A stretch of 64,000 bases of DNA from Vibrio anguillarum (GTDB lineage Bacteria; Pseudomonadota; Gammaproteobacteria; Enterobacterales; Vibrionaceae), in NCBI RefSeq assembly GCF_001989995.2, contig NZ_JAHGUP010000029.1, positions 1-64,000 of the forward strand. The letters run 5' to 3'. The notes below the pieces were generated by a model. The model made no database searches. It saw only the letters and a list, made by a program, of their open reading frames with translations, and was not told the origin of the DNA. Below are positions 26,962 to 33,910 of this stretch, piece by piece; within the stretch, counting starts at the first letter, position 1; every line of letters starts with the position of its first letter. Position numbers and translations under genes: made by a program.

Positions 26962-28675
26962 GCTACGAAAACGCTTAGGTGATCTGCTGGTTGAAGAAGG
27001 GATCATCACTGAAAATCAAGTTGAACAAGCGCTCGCTGCGCAAAAACGCAGTGGACGTAAACTGGGTGACACACTGATCGAACTCGGCTTTTTGTCAGAG
27101 CAGCAGATGCTTAGCTTCTTATCGCAGCAACTTTCGCTGCCGTTGATCGATCTCAGCCGAGCCAATGTTGATATTGATGCAGTGCAGATCCTCCCGGAGG
27201 TACATGCACGCCGTTTACGCGCCTTAATCATTGGCAAAAATGGCGACACGCTGCGCATCGCAATGAGTGATCCGGCGGATCTGTTTGCTCAAGAATCTCT
27301 GCTCACTCAATTACCCCAATACAGTTTTGAATTTGTTATTGCTCCAGAAAAACAATTGGTTGAAGGGTTTGATCGTTATTATCGCCGCACCAAAGAGATT
27401 GCGTCCTTTGCCGAGCAGCTACAACTGGAACACCAAGGCAATACCGCCTTTGATTTCGATATCGGTGATGATGACAGCGATGAAGTGACCGTTGTTAAGC
27501 TCATCAACTCTCTATTTGAAGATGCGATTCAGGTCGGGGCGTCTGATATTCATATCGAACCTGATGCTAACGTATTGCGTTTACGCCAGCGGATTGATGG
27601 GGTATTACACGAAACCCTACTCAATGAAACCAACATCGCTTCGGCTTTAGTGCTGCGTTTAAAATTGATGGCCAATCTTGATATCTCTGAAAAACGCCTC
27701 CCACAAGATGGCCGTTTTAATATCCGAGCCAAAGGTCAATCGGTTGATATTCGTATGTCGACCATGCCAGTGCAATATGGTGAGTCGGTGGTGATGCGTT
27801 TACTCAACCAATCATCCGGGGTTCGTAAACTAGAAGAGTCAGGTATTCCTGACGATATATTACGGCGTTTACGCCACCAGCTTAAACGCCCTCACGGCAT
27901 GATTTTAGTGACCGGCCCAACCGGCTCAGGGAAAACGACGACGCTGTATGGCGCGTTATCAGAGCTCAATGTGCCCGGTAAAAAAATCATTACCGCCGAG
28001 GATCCGGTTGAATATCGATTGCCACGCATCAGCCAAGTGCAGATCAACCCTAAAATTGACCTTGATTTCTCAACTGTGCTGAGAACCTTTTTGCGTCAAG
28101 ACCCGGACATTATTCTAGTCGGGGAGATGCGTGATCAAGAAACGGTTGAAATTGGTTTGCGCGCGGCCTTAACGGGGCACTTAGTTTTGAGCACCTTACA
28201 CACCAATGATGCGATTGATAGCGCCTTGCGCATGATGGATATGGGCGCACCGGGCTACTTAGTGGCCAGCGCCGTGCGGGCTGTGGTTGCCCAACGTTTA
28301 GTGCGTAAAGTTTGCCCCGATTGTAAAGCGGTGGATGAGGTTGATGAAGCCCGTAAACAGTGGCTGACGGTGCGTTTCCCAAATCAAGTTGAAGCGGCTT
28401 TTACGCGTGGGCGTGGGTGCCAGAACTGCAATTTGACGGGGTACCGTGGGCGAATTGGGGTTTTTGAAATGCTCGAACTTGAACATGAAATGATGGATGC
28501 GCTGCGCGCCAACGATGCAGTTAGTTTTGCGCAAGCCGCTCGTCAGTCGAAGCAATACAAACCGCTGCTAGCTTCGGCGATGGAGTTGGCGCTACAAGGG
28601 GTTGTCAGTTTAGATGAAGTGATGAGCTTAAGTGAAGGTGATTCATCCGGCATCATTCAAGCCATCTATCTATAG
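26951..28675 (+). CDS. mshE: MSHA extension ATPase MshE (c-di-GMP responsive)
   Basis: The GspE/PilB-type hexameric ATPase that powers pilus extension, 574 residues. The N-terminal MshEN domain (about 1-145) shows the two consecutive RLGxxLxxxGxxxxxQ-type motifs known to bind c-di-GMP: KRLGDLLVEEGII near residue 5 and RKLGDTLIELGFLSEQQ near 37. The catalytic half has Walker A TGPTGSGKTTT (Lys328), an Asp box, Walker B DPDIILVGEMRD near 385, and a four-cysteine zinc motif (VCPDCK, GCQNC; about 455-497). The start is GTG at 26951 inside the end of mshN. MSHA extension is therefore expected to rise with c-di-GMP. Confidence 0.96.
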   Translation: MQIKLRKRLGDLLVEEGIITENQVEQALAAQKRSGRKLGDTLIELGFLSEQQMLSFLSQQLSLPLIDLSRANVDIDAVQILPEVHARRLRALIIGKNGDTLRIAMSDPADLFAQESLLTQLPQYSFEFVIAPEKQLVEGFDRYYRRTKEIASFAEQLQLEHQGNTAFDFDIGDDDSDEVTVVKLINSLFEDAIQVGASDIHIEPDANVLRLRQRIDGVLHETLLNETNIASALVLRLKLMANLDISEKRLPQDGRFNIRAKGQSVDIRMSTMPVQYGESVVMRLLNQSSGVRKLEESGIPDDILRRLRHQLKRPHGMILVTGPTGSGKTTTLYGALSELNVPGKKIITAEDPVEYRLPRISQVQINPKIDLDFSTVLRTFLRQDPDIILVGEMRDQETVEIGLRAALTGHLVLSTLHTNDAIDSALRMMDMGAPGYLVASAVRAVVAQRLVRKVCPDCKAVDEVDEARKQWLTVRFPNQVEAAFTRGRGCQNCNLTGYRGRIGVFEMLELEHEMMDALRANDAVSFAQAARQSKQYKPLLASAMELALQGVVSLDEVMSLSEGDSSGIIQAIYL

Positions 28676-28687
28676 TTAAGGTTACTC

Positions 28688-29905
28688 ATGCCAACGTATC
28701 GTTATCAGGGTCGAAATTTAGATGGTAGCAAAACCTCGGGGCATGTTGATGCGCCGACGGAAGAGCTCGCGGCGGAAGCGCTATTTAACAAAGGCGTGAT
28801 TCCGACCTTAATTTCGTCAGACCAAGGGGCTGATTTTTCGATTGATTGGAAATCGCTGTTTACCCCAAGTGTGCCACTTGAGGTGTTGGTGATCTTCTGT
28901 CGTCAGCTTTACAGCTTGACCAAGGCGGGAGTGCCGCTGCTGCGCTCGATGAAAGGACTTATCCAAAATTGTGCTAATAAACAGCTTAAAGAAGCATTGG
29001 AAGCGGTTAGTAATGAGCTAACCAACGGGCGCAGTTTATCGAGCTCAATGCAGATGTACCCGAAAGTCTTTAGCCCGTTGTTTGTGTCGATGATCCACGT
29101 CGGTGAGAACACAGGGCGGCTTGATGAAGCCTTGCTGCAATTGTCTCATTACTACGAGCAAGAAGTCGAAACTCGTAAACGGATTAAAACGGCGATGCGT
29201 TATCCGAGTTTTGTCATCAGCTTTATTTTGGTCGCGATGTTCATTCTCAACGTTAAAGTGATCCCACAATTTACTAGCATGTTTAGCCGTTTCGGGGTTG
29301 ATTTACCGCTGCCAACTCGCATTTTAATTGGTATGTCAGATTTCTTTGTCAACTACTGGCCGATGATGATAGGCGTATTGCTTGGGTGTTTATTTGCTTT
29401 CAGAGCTTGGTTGAGCACAGCCGCAGGGCGTCAAAAGTGGGATAAGTTTCGCTTAAGAATGCCTATTGTCGGCGGCATAGTGAACCGAGCGCAATTGGCG
29501 CGTTTTTCTCGAACTTTTGCCTTGATGTTGAAAGCGGGGGTGCCGTTAAACCAATCGATAGCATTATCTGCCGAAGCGTTGGATAACAAATTTCTAGAAT
29601 CTCGCCTGTTAGAAATGAAAGCTGCCATTGAAGCGGGAACAAGCGTATCCACCACCGCGGTAAACGCCAATATTTTTACGCCATTAGTTATTCAGATGAT
29701 TTCGGTGGGTGAAGAGACAGGGCGCATTGATGAGTTGCTACTTGAAGTCGCGGACTTCTACGATAGAGAGGTGGATTACGATCTCAAAACCCTCACCGCG
29801 CGCATAGAGCCGATTTTATTGGTGATTGTCGCCGCTATGGTGCTGGTGCTGGCACTTGGCATCTTTTTGCCAATGTGGGGAATGCTCGACGCGATCAAAG
29901 GATAA
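28688..29905 (+). CDS. mshG: MSHA platform protein MshG (GspF/PilC-like)
   Basis: A polytopic inner-membrane protein of 405 residues and the rotary platform on which pilins are assembled. Two GspF domains repeat the motif pattern (FCRQLYSLTKAGVPLLRSM near 78 and FSRTFALMLKAGVPLNQSI near 275). Membrane helices are seen at about 170-195, 215-240 and 375-400. The protein opens with YRYQGRNLDGSKTSG, usual for PilC-type proteins. It follows mshE by 12 bases, the ATPase it couples to. Confidence 0.95.
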   Translation: MPTYRYQGRNLDGSKTSGHVDAPTEELAAEALFNKGVIPTLISSDQGADFSIDWKSLFTPSVPLEVLVIFCRQLYSLTKAGVPLLRSMKGLIQNCANKQLKEALEAVSNELTNGRSLSSSMQMYPKVFSPLFVSMIHVGENTGRLDEALLQLSHYYEQEVETRKRIKTAMRYPSFVISFILVAMFILNVKVIPQFTSMFSRFGVDLPLPTRILIGMSDFFVNYWPMMIGVLLGCLFAFRAWLSTAAGRQKWDKFRLRMPIVGGIVNRAQLARFSRTFALMLKAGVPLNQSIALSAEALDNKFLESRLLEMKAAIEAGTSVSTTAVNANIFTPLVIQMISVGEETGRIDELLLEVADFYDREVDYDLKTLTARIEPILLVIVAAMVLVLALGIFLPMWGMLDAIKG

Positions 29906-29915
29906 AGGTTGTCAG

Positions 29916-30377
29916 ATGAAAACGGCGATAGAGCGTTCTCAGTTCGTAATTTGGGGGTTGATTGTCTTTGTTCTTTTGATGGCTTTGCTATCAGCATGGC
30001 AGTCGATAGAAAAAGAAGCCAATCAAACCGCATTAGCGATGGCGAGCAGTAAAATCGTAGAAAGTGCTAATTTTTATAAGCAAGATTGGTTATTAAAGGG
30101 GCGGCCCTCAACTTTAATCGCGAATGGTCGATTACTCAATATGAGTACAACGGGCTGGGTATTACCATTGGCTGAGAATGAATCAAGTATAGATTGTCGT
30201 TATTGGTTAAGCCTGCTATACCCAGATGAACAACTGCTTGAAAGCAAAGTGATTTCAATTGAATCGGCACATCAAGCAAATCAGTATCAATGTCGCTATG
30301 TTTACAGTCAAAAACAGGTGATAACCATTGAACTTTTAAGGGATAAGTTTACAGTAAGCGTCGATTTTTCAGCATGA
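29916..30377 (+). CDS. mshF: MSHA biogenesis protein MshF
   Basis: A small bitopic membrane protein of 153 residues. One membrane helix lies at about residues 10-30 (FVIWGLIVFVLLMALLSAW), with a periplasmic domain containing two cysteines (SIDCRYW, QYQCRYVYS) that may pair. It shows no prepilin leader, so it is not itself a pilin, although its single helix and size recall minor assembly proteins. A longer frame begins inside mshG at 29826, but the ATG at 29916 gives the natural N-terminus. It ends the secretory half of the cluster; its exact function is unknown. Confidence 0.82.
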   Translation: MKTAIERSQFVIWGLIVFVLLMALLSAWQSIEKEANQTALAMASSKIVESANFYKQDWLLKGRPSTLIANGRLLNMSTTGWVLPLAENESSIDCRYWLSLLYPDEQLLESKVISIESAHQANQYQCRYVYSQKQVITIELLRDKFTVSVDFSA

Positions 30378-30436
30378 GTTTTCGACGTAAGCAGTGAAAT
30401 GGGCACTCGCCCCGTAGCGATGCGAGAACAAGTGCG

Positions 30437-30442
30437 TATAAT
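30437..30442 (+). promoter_or_regulatory. Candidate -10 box of the mshB-A-C-D-O-P-Q operon
   Basis: A perfect TATAAT stands in the 95-base gap between mshF and mshB, 31 bases before the mshB ATG. The matching -35 region (around 30414-30419) is poor. The assignment rests on the -10 and on the known division of the cluster into secretory and structural transcripts. Confidence 0.4.
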
Positions 30443-30472
30443 ACACGGTAATAACAAAGAGATAGGTAGAGC

Positions 30473-31048
30473 ATGGATAACAAACAAACGGGCTTTTCCT
30501 TAGTTGAATTAGTCGTAGTGATTGTGGTTGTCGGCTTATTGGCCGTTGCAGCGCTACCCCGCTTTTTAGATGTCACCGATGAAGCGAAAAAAGCCAGCAT
30601 CGAAGGGGTTGCCGGTGGTTTTGCTACTGGTGTTCTATCGGCGCGTGCTCAGTGGGAAGCTCAGGCAAGAACCTCTGTGACTTTGGGCTCGGAAAAACAA
30701 AACACCGTCAACTATGATGGTGTCAATTTCTGGCTGACTCGCTCTACAGATAGCAGCGGTGCCGCGACAGGTTTTAGGGACGGTTATCCGTTGGCGCTCA
30801 ATACCGATAATACCAGTTATCCAGCGGCGATTACGGATCAGTCATGTATTGATTTAATGGATAATTTGCTGCAAAACCCACCAAAAGTTGACACAGTCGC
30901 TAATGCAGCCAATAACGCTAATGTAAAATATTCAGCACAAGCCGATGACGGTCAAGCCACTTGTACTTATGTGCAAAAAGAGGGCGGAACCGCGCACCAG
31001 TTTGTGTATGAGATAAAAACTGGTCGTGTGACCGTCACTTTGCAGTAA
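30473..31048 (+). CDS. mshB: MSHA type IV pilin-like protein MshB
   Basis: A 191-residue prepilin with leader MDNKQTG and mature start FSLVELVVVIVVVGLLAVAA. Cleavage occurs after Gly7, and Glu5 of the mature protein is present. The N-terminal helix ends in PRFLDVTDEAKKASIEG, close to that of MshA, so mshB and mshA look like paralogues from a tandem duplication. The C-terminal domain has two cysteines (QSCIDLMD, ATCTYVQ) likely forming the pilin disulfide loop. It is probably a minor pilin; it starts the structural operon, 37 bases before mshA. Confidence 0.92.
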   Translation: MDNKQTGFSLVELVVVIVVVGLLAVAALPRFLDVTDEAKKASIEGVAGGFATGVLSARAQWEAQARTSVTLGSEKQNTVNYDGVNFWLTRSTDSSGAATGFRDGYPLALNTDNTSYPAAITDQSCIDLMDNLLQNPPKVDTVANAANNANVKYSAQADDGQATCTYVQKEGGTAHQFVYEIKTGRVTVTLQ

Positions 31049-31085
31049 GTCTGCGCATTGATTAAAACATAGAGAGAAAGTAACT

Positions 31086-31559
31086 ATGAAAAGACAAAAC
31101 GGTTTCACCCTAATCGAACTTGTGGTTGTGATTGTCATTCTCGGCATTCTCGCCGTCACCGCTGCGCCACGTTTTTTGAATTTTCAGAATGATGCACGTA
31201 AAGCTTCCTTGCAGGGCTTGAAAGGCGCTATTGATGGTGCAGCTGGTATTACTTATGGTAAAGCAGCGCTTCTTGGAAAAGATACACAATCGGCCGCTGT
31301 TGATGTTGATGGTATATCTACCAAGTTTGGTTACCCTGTTGCCGCTGATGGTGGGATAAACAAAGCTGTTCTTGGTTTAGATACTGATTGGGCAGCAGCA
31401 GTATCAGGCTCTTCTCGTGTGATTACTTTCAAGGGTAGCGATGTTGATACTGCCGCAAAAATTGTAGCAACAGAGTGTTATGTTACATATACAGAGGCTA
31501 GCGGTAGTGGTGGTGTTGCATCTGCTGCCTCAACATCAATTGATTTGGATAAATGTTAA
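31086..31559 (+). CDS. mshA: MSHA major pilin MshA
   Basis: The main structural subunit of the mannose-sensitive haemagglutinin pilus, a 157-residue prepilin. The leader MKRQNG is cleaved before [20 protein letters not shown], with Glu5 present. The N-terminal helix is strongly conserved. The C-terminal domain (after about residue 60) is low in complexity and Ala/Gly/Ser-rich, as expected for a variable surface pilin, and contains Cys near 127 and the terminal Cys157 that should close the disulfide loop. A terminator lies 10 bases downstream, in front of mshC, which should keep pilin mRNA more abundant than the minor-pilin mRNA. Confidence 0.95.
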   Translation: MKRQNGFTLIELVVVIVILGILAVTAAPRFLNFQNDARKASLQGLKGAIDGAAGITYGKAALLGKDTQSAAVDVDGISTKFGYPVAADGGINKAVLGLDTDWAAAVSGSSRVITFKGSDVDTAAKIVATECYVTYTEASGSGGVASAASTSIDLDKC

Positions 31560-31569
31560 CTTTGTAAGT

Positions 31570-31596
31570 AAAGGCCAGCATTGCTGGCCTTTATTT
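31570..31596 (+). terminator. Terminator directly after mshA
   Basis: The perfect stem AAAGGCCAGC-ATT-GCTGGCCTTT is followed by ATTTT. It lies inside the structural msh operon, so partial readthrough is likely to set the ratio of major pilin to minor pilins. Confidence 0.85.
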
Positions 31597-31704
31597 TATC
31601 TATAACGAGAGTTATTTCTCATCCACAAAAGTCAGTAAAACTTAAGCCCACTACGGAAATTTCTTATATACTTTAAGCACTTGTTTTTTCGCTAGAGGTA
31701 TAAA

Positions 31705-32202
31705 ATGCAGCAACATTTGGCAGCGCGGCGTGGTTTTACGTTGATCGAACTGGTCGTGGTGATTGTGCTGCTGGGCATTGTTGCTGTGTACGCAGCAAGC
31801 CGTTATACCGGCATATCCTCCTTTTCAAGCGTGACTACACAAAGCGAAGTGTTGGCCTCACTGCGTTTGACCCAAAACCGCGCTATGCAGCGTACCGACC
31901 TCTGTAATCGCTGGTTGGTCAGCAATAATCAAGCGCAGCAAGTATCTCCTTCTGTTTCTGCTGGTGCCTGCACTACTTCACTGCTCAGTCCTGCAACCGA
32001 CAGCAGTTTTGTCGATGCTGCGGCGAACGATATCACCCTGACGTTAACCAATAATGATGGTAGCCATTTTTTAGATTTTGATAGTTTAGGTCGCGCCGCG
32101 CAGTGCTTAACGGCAAACTGCACTGTTACCTTAAATAATCTGCAATCGGGTGAATCTCGCCAAGTGTGCATCAATAGAGAGGGGTACATTTATGCGTGTT
32201 AA
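31705..32202 (+). CDS. mshC: MSHA minor pilin MshC
   Basis: A prepilin-like protein of 165 residues. The leader MQQHLAARRG is cleaved before [20 protein letters not shown]; Glu5 is present. The globular part has four cysteines (DLCNRW, GACTTS, QCLTANC and CINREGYIYAC near the end). It probably belongs to the minor-pilin priming complex with MshD, MshO and MshP. Its start lies 108 bases after the mshA terminator and its end overlaps mshD by 11 bases. Confidence 0.9.
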   Translation: MQQHLAARRGFTLIELVVVIVLLGIVAVYAASRYTGISSFSSVTTQSEVLASLRLTQNRAMQRTDLCNRWLVSNNQAQQVSPSVSAGACTTSLLSPATDSSFVDAAANDITLTLTNNDGSHFLDFDSLGRAAQCLTANCTVTLNNLQSGESRQVCINREGYIYAC

Positions 32203-32749
32203 CGCGCCGCGCGGGTTTACTCTCATTGAGATGATCATCGTTATCACGGTAACGGCAATAGCCATGACAGGCATTACTGCCGCGCTTTATCCTCGCTCGC
32301 AACAAAGTGCTGAACAGGTGCTGGCGGTAAAAGCCGCCGAGTTAGGCCGCGCGGTTATGGATGAAGTCATGGGCCGAGCCTTTGACCAAAACTCCGGCCC
32401 TAATGGCGGAGTGCCTGAGTGTGTATTAGTGACAGCATCAGGACGAACAATGTGTACGTCTATTGCGCAACTTGGTCCCGAACCTAGTGAAACCAATAAT
32501 ACGTTGTACAACGATGTGGATGATTTCCATGGCCTAACGGGATCGGTTAAAGATGTATTAGGCATTGATATCAGTGCTGATTACCAACGTTATAACGTTG
32601 AGATTCAAGTATTTTATGAACAGGACAGTGGCGGGCAACTCAGCGGAGTGAACGCTAACCAACTGACTCACTATAAACGGGTATCTGTGGTGATTATTGA
32701 CCCGAAGGGCAACCGCTACCCGTTTGCGGCGATTAAGGGCAATTTCTGA
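32192..32749 (+). CDS. mshD: MSHA minor pilin MshD
   Basis: A prepilin-like protein of 185 residues. The leader MRVNAPRG is followed by FTLIEMIIVITVTAIAMTGI, with Glu5 present. The open frame extends upstream to 32150, but GAGAGGGG before the ATG at 32192 and the leader length settle the start. Two cysteines (PECVLV, MCTSI) may form a loop. It overlaps mshC upstream and ends at the ATG of mshO (TGATG), so translation is coupled. Confidence 0.9.
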   Translation: MRVNAPRGFTLIEMIIVITVTAIAMTGITAALYPRSQQSAEQVLAVKAAELGRAVMDEVMGRAFDQNSGPNGGVPECVLVTASGRTMCTSIAQLGPEPSETNNTLYNDVDDFHGLTGSVKDVLGIDISADYQRYNVEIQVFYEQDSGGQLSGVNANQLTHYKRVSVVIIDPKGNRYPFAAIKGNF

Positions 32750-33519
32750 TGCGTGGTTTTACCCTGATTGAAATGGTGATTGCGATTATTCTGTTGTCGG
32801 TAGTCGGGCTATTTTTAGGCTCTGTGATCCGCCAAAGTATGGGTATTTATGTTGATACCACCGCCCGCGAAGCTTTGATCCAACAAGGGCGCTTTATTAC
32901 TGAGCGGCTGAGCCGAGAATTGCGTGAAGCGGTGCCAAACAGCGTGTTGGTGGAAAATGGTTGCATTGAGTTTTTACCGATCACTGACAGCGCGATCTAC
33001 AGCGAGCTGCCAACCGTGCAATCGCCTTCGGCTGCGGTGCGTTTATTGCCGATCGACAAAAAGGTACTCAATGGCGATCGTCTGGTCGTGTTTCCAACCA
33101 ACGCCGCTTCGCTACGCCAAACGCCAAGTGCCAGCGGACAAACAGCGCAAGTAAACGCAGATGTGGATTTTACATCACCCAACAACACAAGAATGGTCGA
33201 TGTAGCCTTGACACAACCGACTGGGTTTGTAATTCAATCGCCAGCTAAGCGAGTCTATTTTTATCGCACGCCAGTGGCTTTTTGTTATCAGAACAGTCGT
33301 ATTTATCGTTACGCGGATTACACGCTTAATCGCAGTGCGCTCAGCCCTGAGCAGCTTGGCACTCCAGTATTGATGGCTGAAAACATTAGCCAAGCTAATT
33401 TTCACGTCACACAGCCAGAGCTACAACGCAACGGCTTAGTGAAAATTGAACTGACATTTTCCGACCGCGGCGAGGAGGTAAAGTTTGACCATGATGCGCT
33501 TATCTACAACACGCCGTAA
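32749..33519 (+). CDS. mshO: MSHA minor pilin MshO
   Basis: A prepilin-like protein of 256 residues, the largest of the minor pilins. The leader is only MRG, then FTLIEMVIAIILLSVVGLFL; the short leader still provides the Gly at -1 and Glu5. Its size and position correspond to PilW/GspJ. Two cysteines are present (ENGCIEF, AFCYQN). It starts on the mshD stop and overlaps mshP at its end. Confidence 0.9.
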   Translation: MRGFTLIEMVIAIILLSVVGLFLGSVIRQSMGIYVDTTAREALIQQGRFITERLSRELREAVPNSVLVENGCIEFLPITDSAIYSELPTVQSPSAAVRLLPIDKKVLNGDRLVVFPTNAASLRQTPSASGQTAQVNADVDFTSPNNTRMVDVALTQPTGFVIQSPAKRVYFYRTPVAFCYQNSRIYRYADYTLNRSALSPEQLGTPVLMAENISQANFHVTQPELQRNGLVKIELTFSDRGEEVKFDHDALIYNTP

Positions 33520-33910
33520 ACAGCAAGGCAGCGGCTTAGTCTTGGTCATCTTTATCATTGTGGTGGTCGGCTTTGTTGCATCGGTCGCTAACCGTAATCA
33601 ACAGCGCAATAGCCAGCAATTGGTTTCGATGGTGTTAGGGACAAGGGCTGAAATGGCGGCGCGATCTGCGATCAACGTTGAACTGAGTCGTTTTTATCAA
33701 ACGACAACCAGCGGGAGTTGCCATACTCATTCTGTACAATCACTCACGTTTGAAGGTGAAGGATTAGCGCAATGTAGCGCACAAGTTGAATGTAACTCAG
33801 TGGGCGATATGGATGATGGTCGCACTGTCTATCAACTGACTTCAACCGGGCGCTGTCAGTCTGGTGATTGGATGTTGCAGCGAGTTATTGAAGTGGGGGT
33901 GAAAAAGTGA
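33491..33910 (+). CDS. mshP: MSHA minor pilin MshP
   Basis: A pilin-like protein of about 139 residues. Its N-terminal region reads QQGSG followed by LVLVIFIIVVVGFVASV: a Gly and a long hydrophobic helix are present, but Glu5 is missing. GspK and PilX-type tip pilins show the same loss, so MshP probably sits at the filament tip. Five cysteines occur in the C-terminal half. A TTG at 33485 has better spacing from GGAGG; the ATGs at 33491 and 33494 are the other choices. It overlaps mshO and ends in the GTG of mshQ. Confidence 0.85.
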   Translation: MMRLSTTRRKQQGSGLVLVIFIIVVVGFVASVANRNQQRNSQQLVSMVLGTRAEMAARSAINVELSRFYQTTTSGSCHTHSVQSLTFEGEGLAQCSAQVECNSVGDMDDGRTVYQLTSTGRCQSGDWMLQRVIEVGVKK

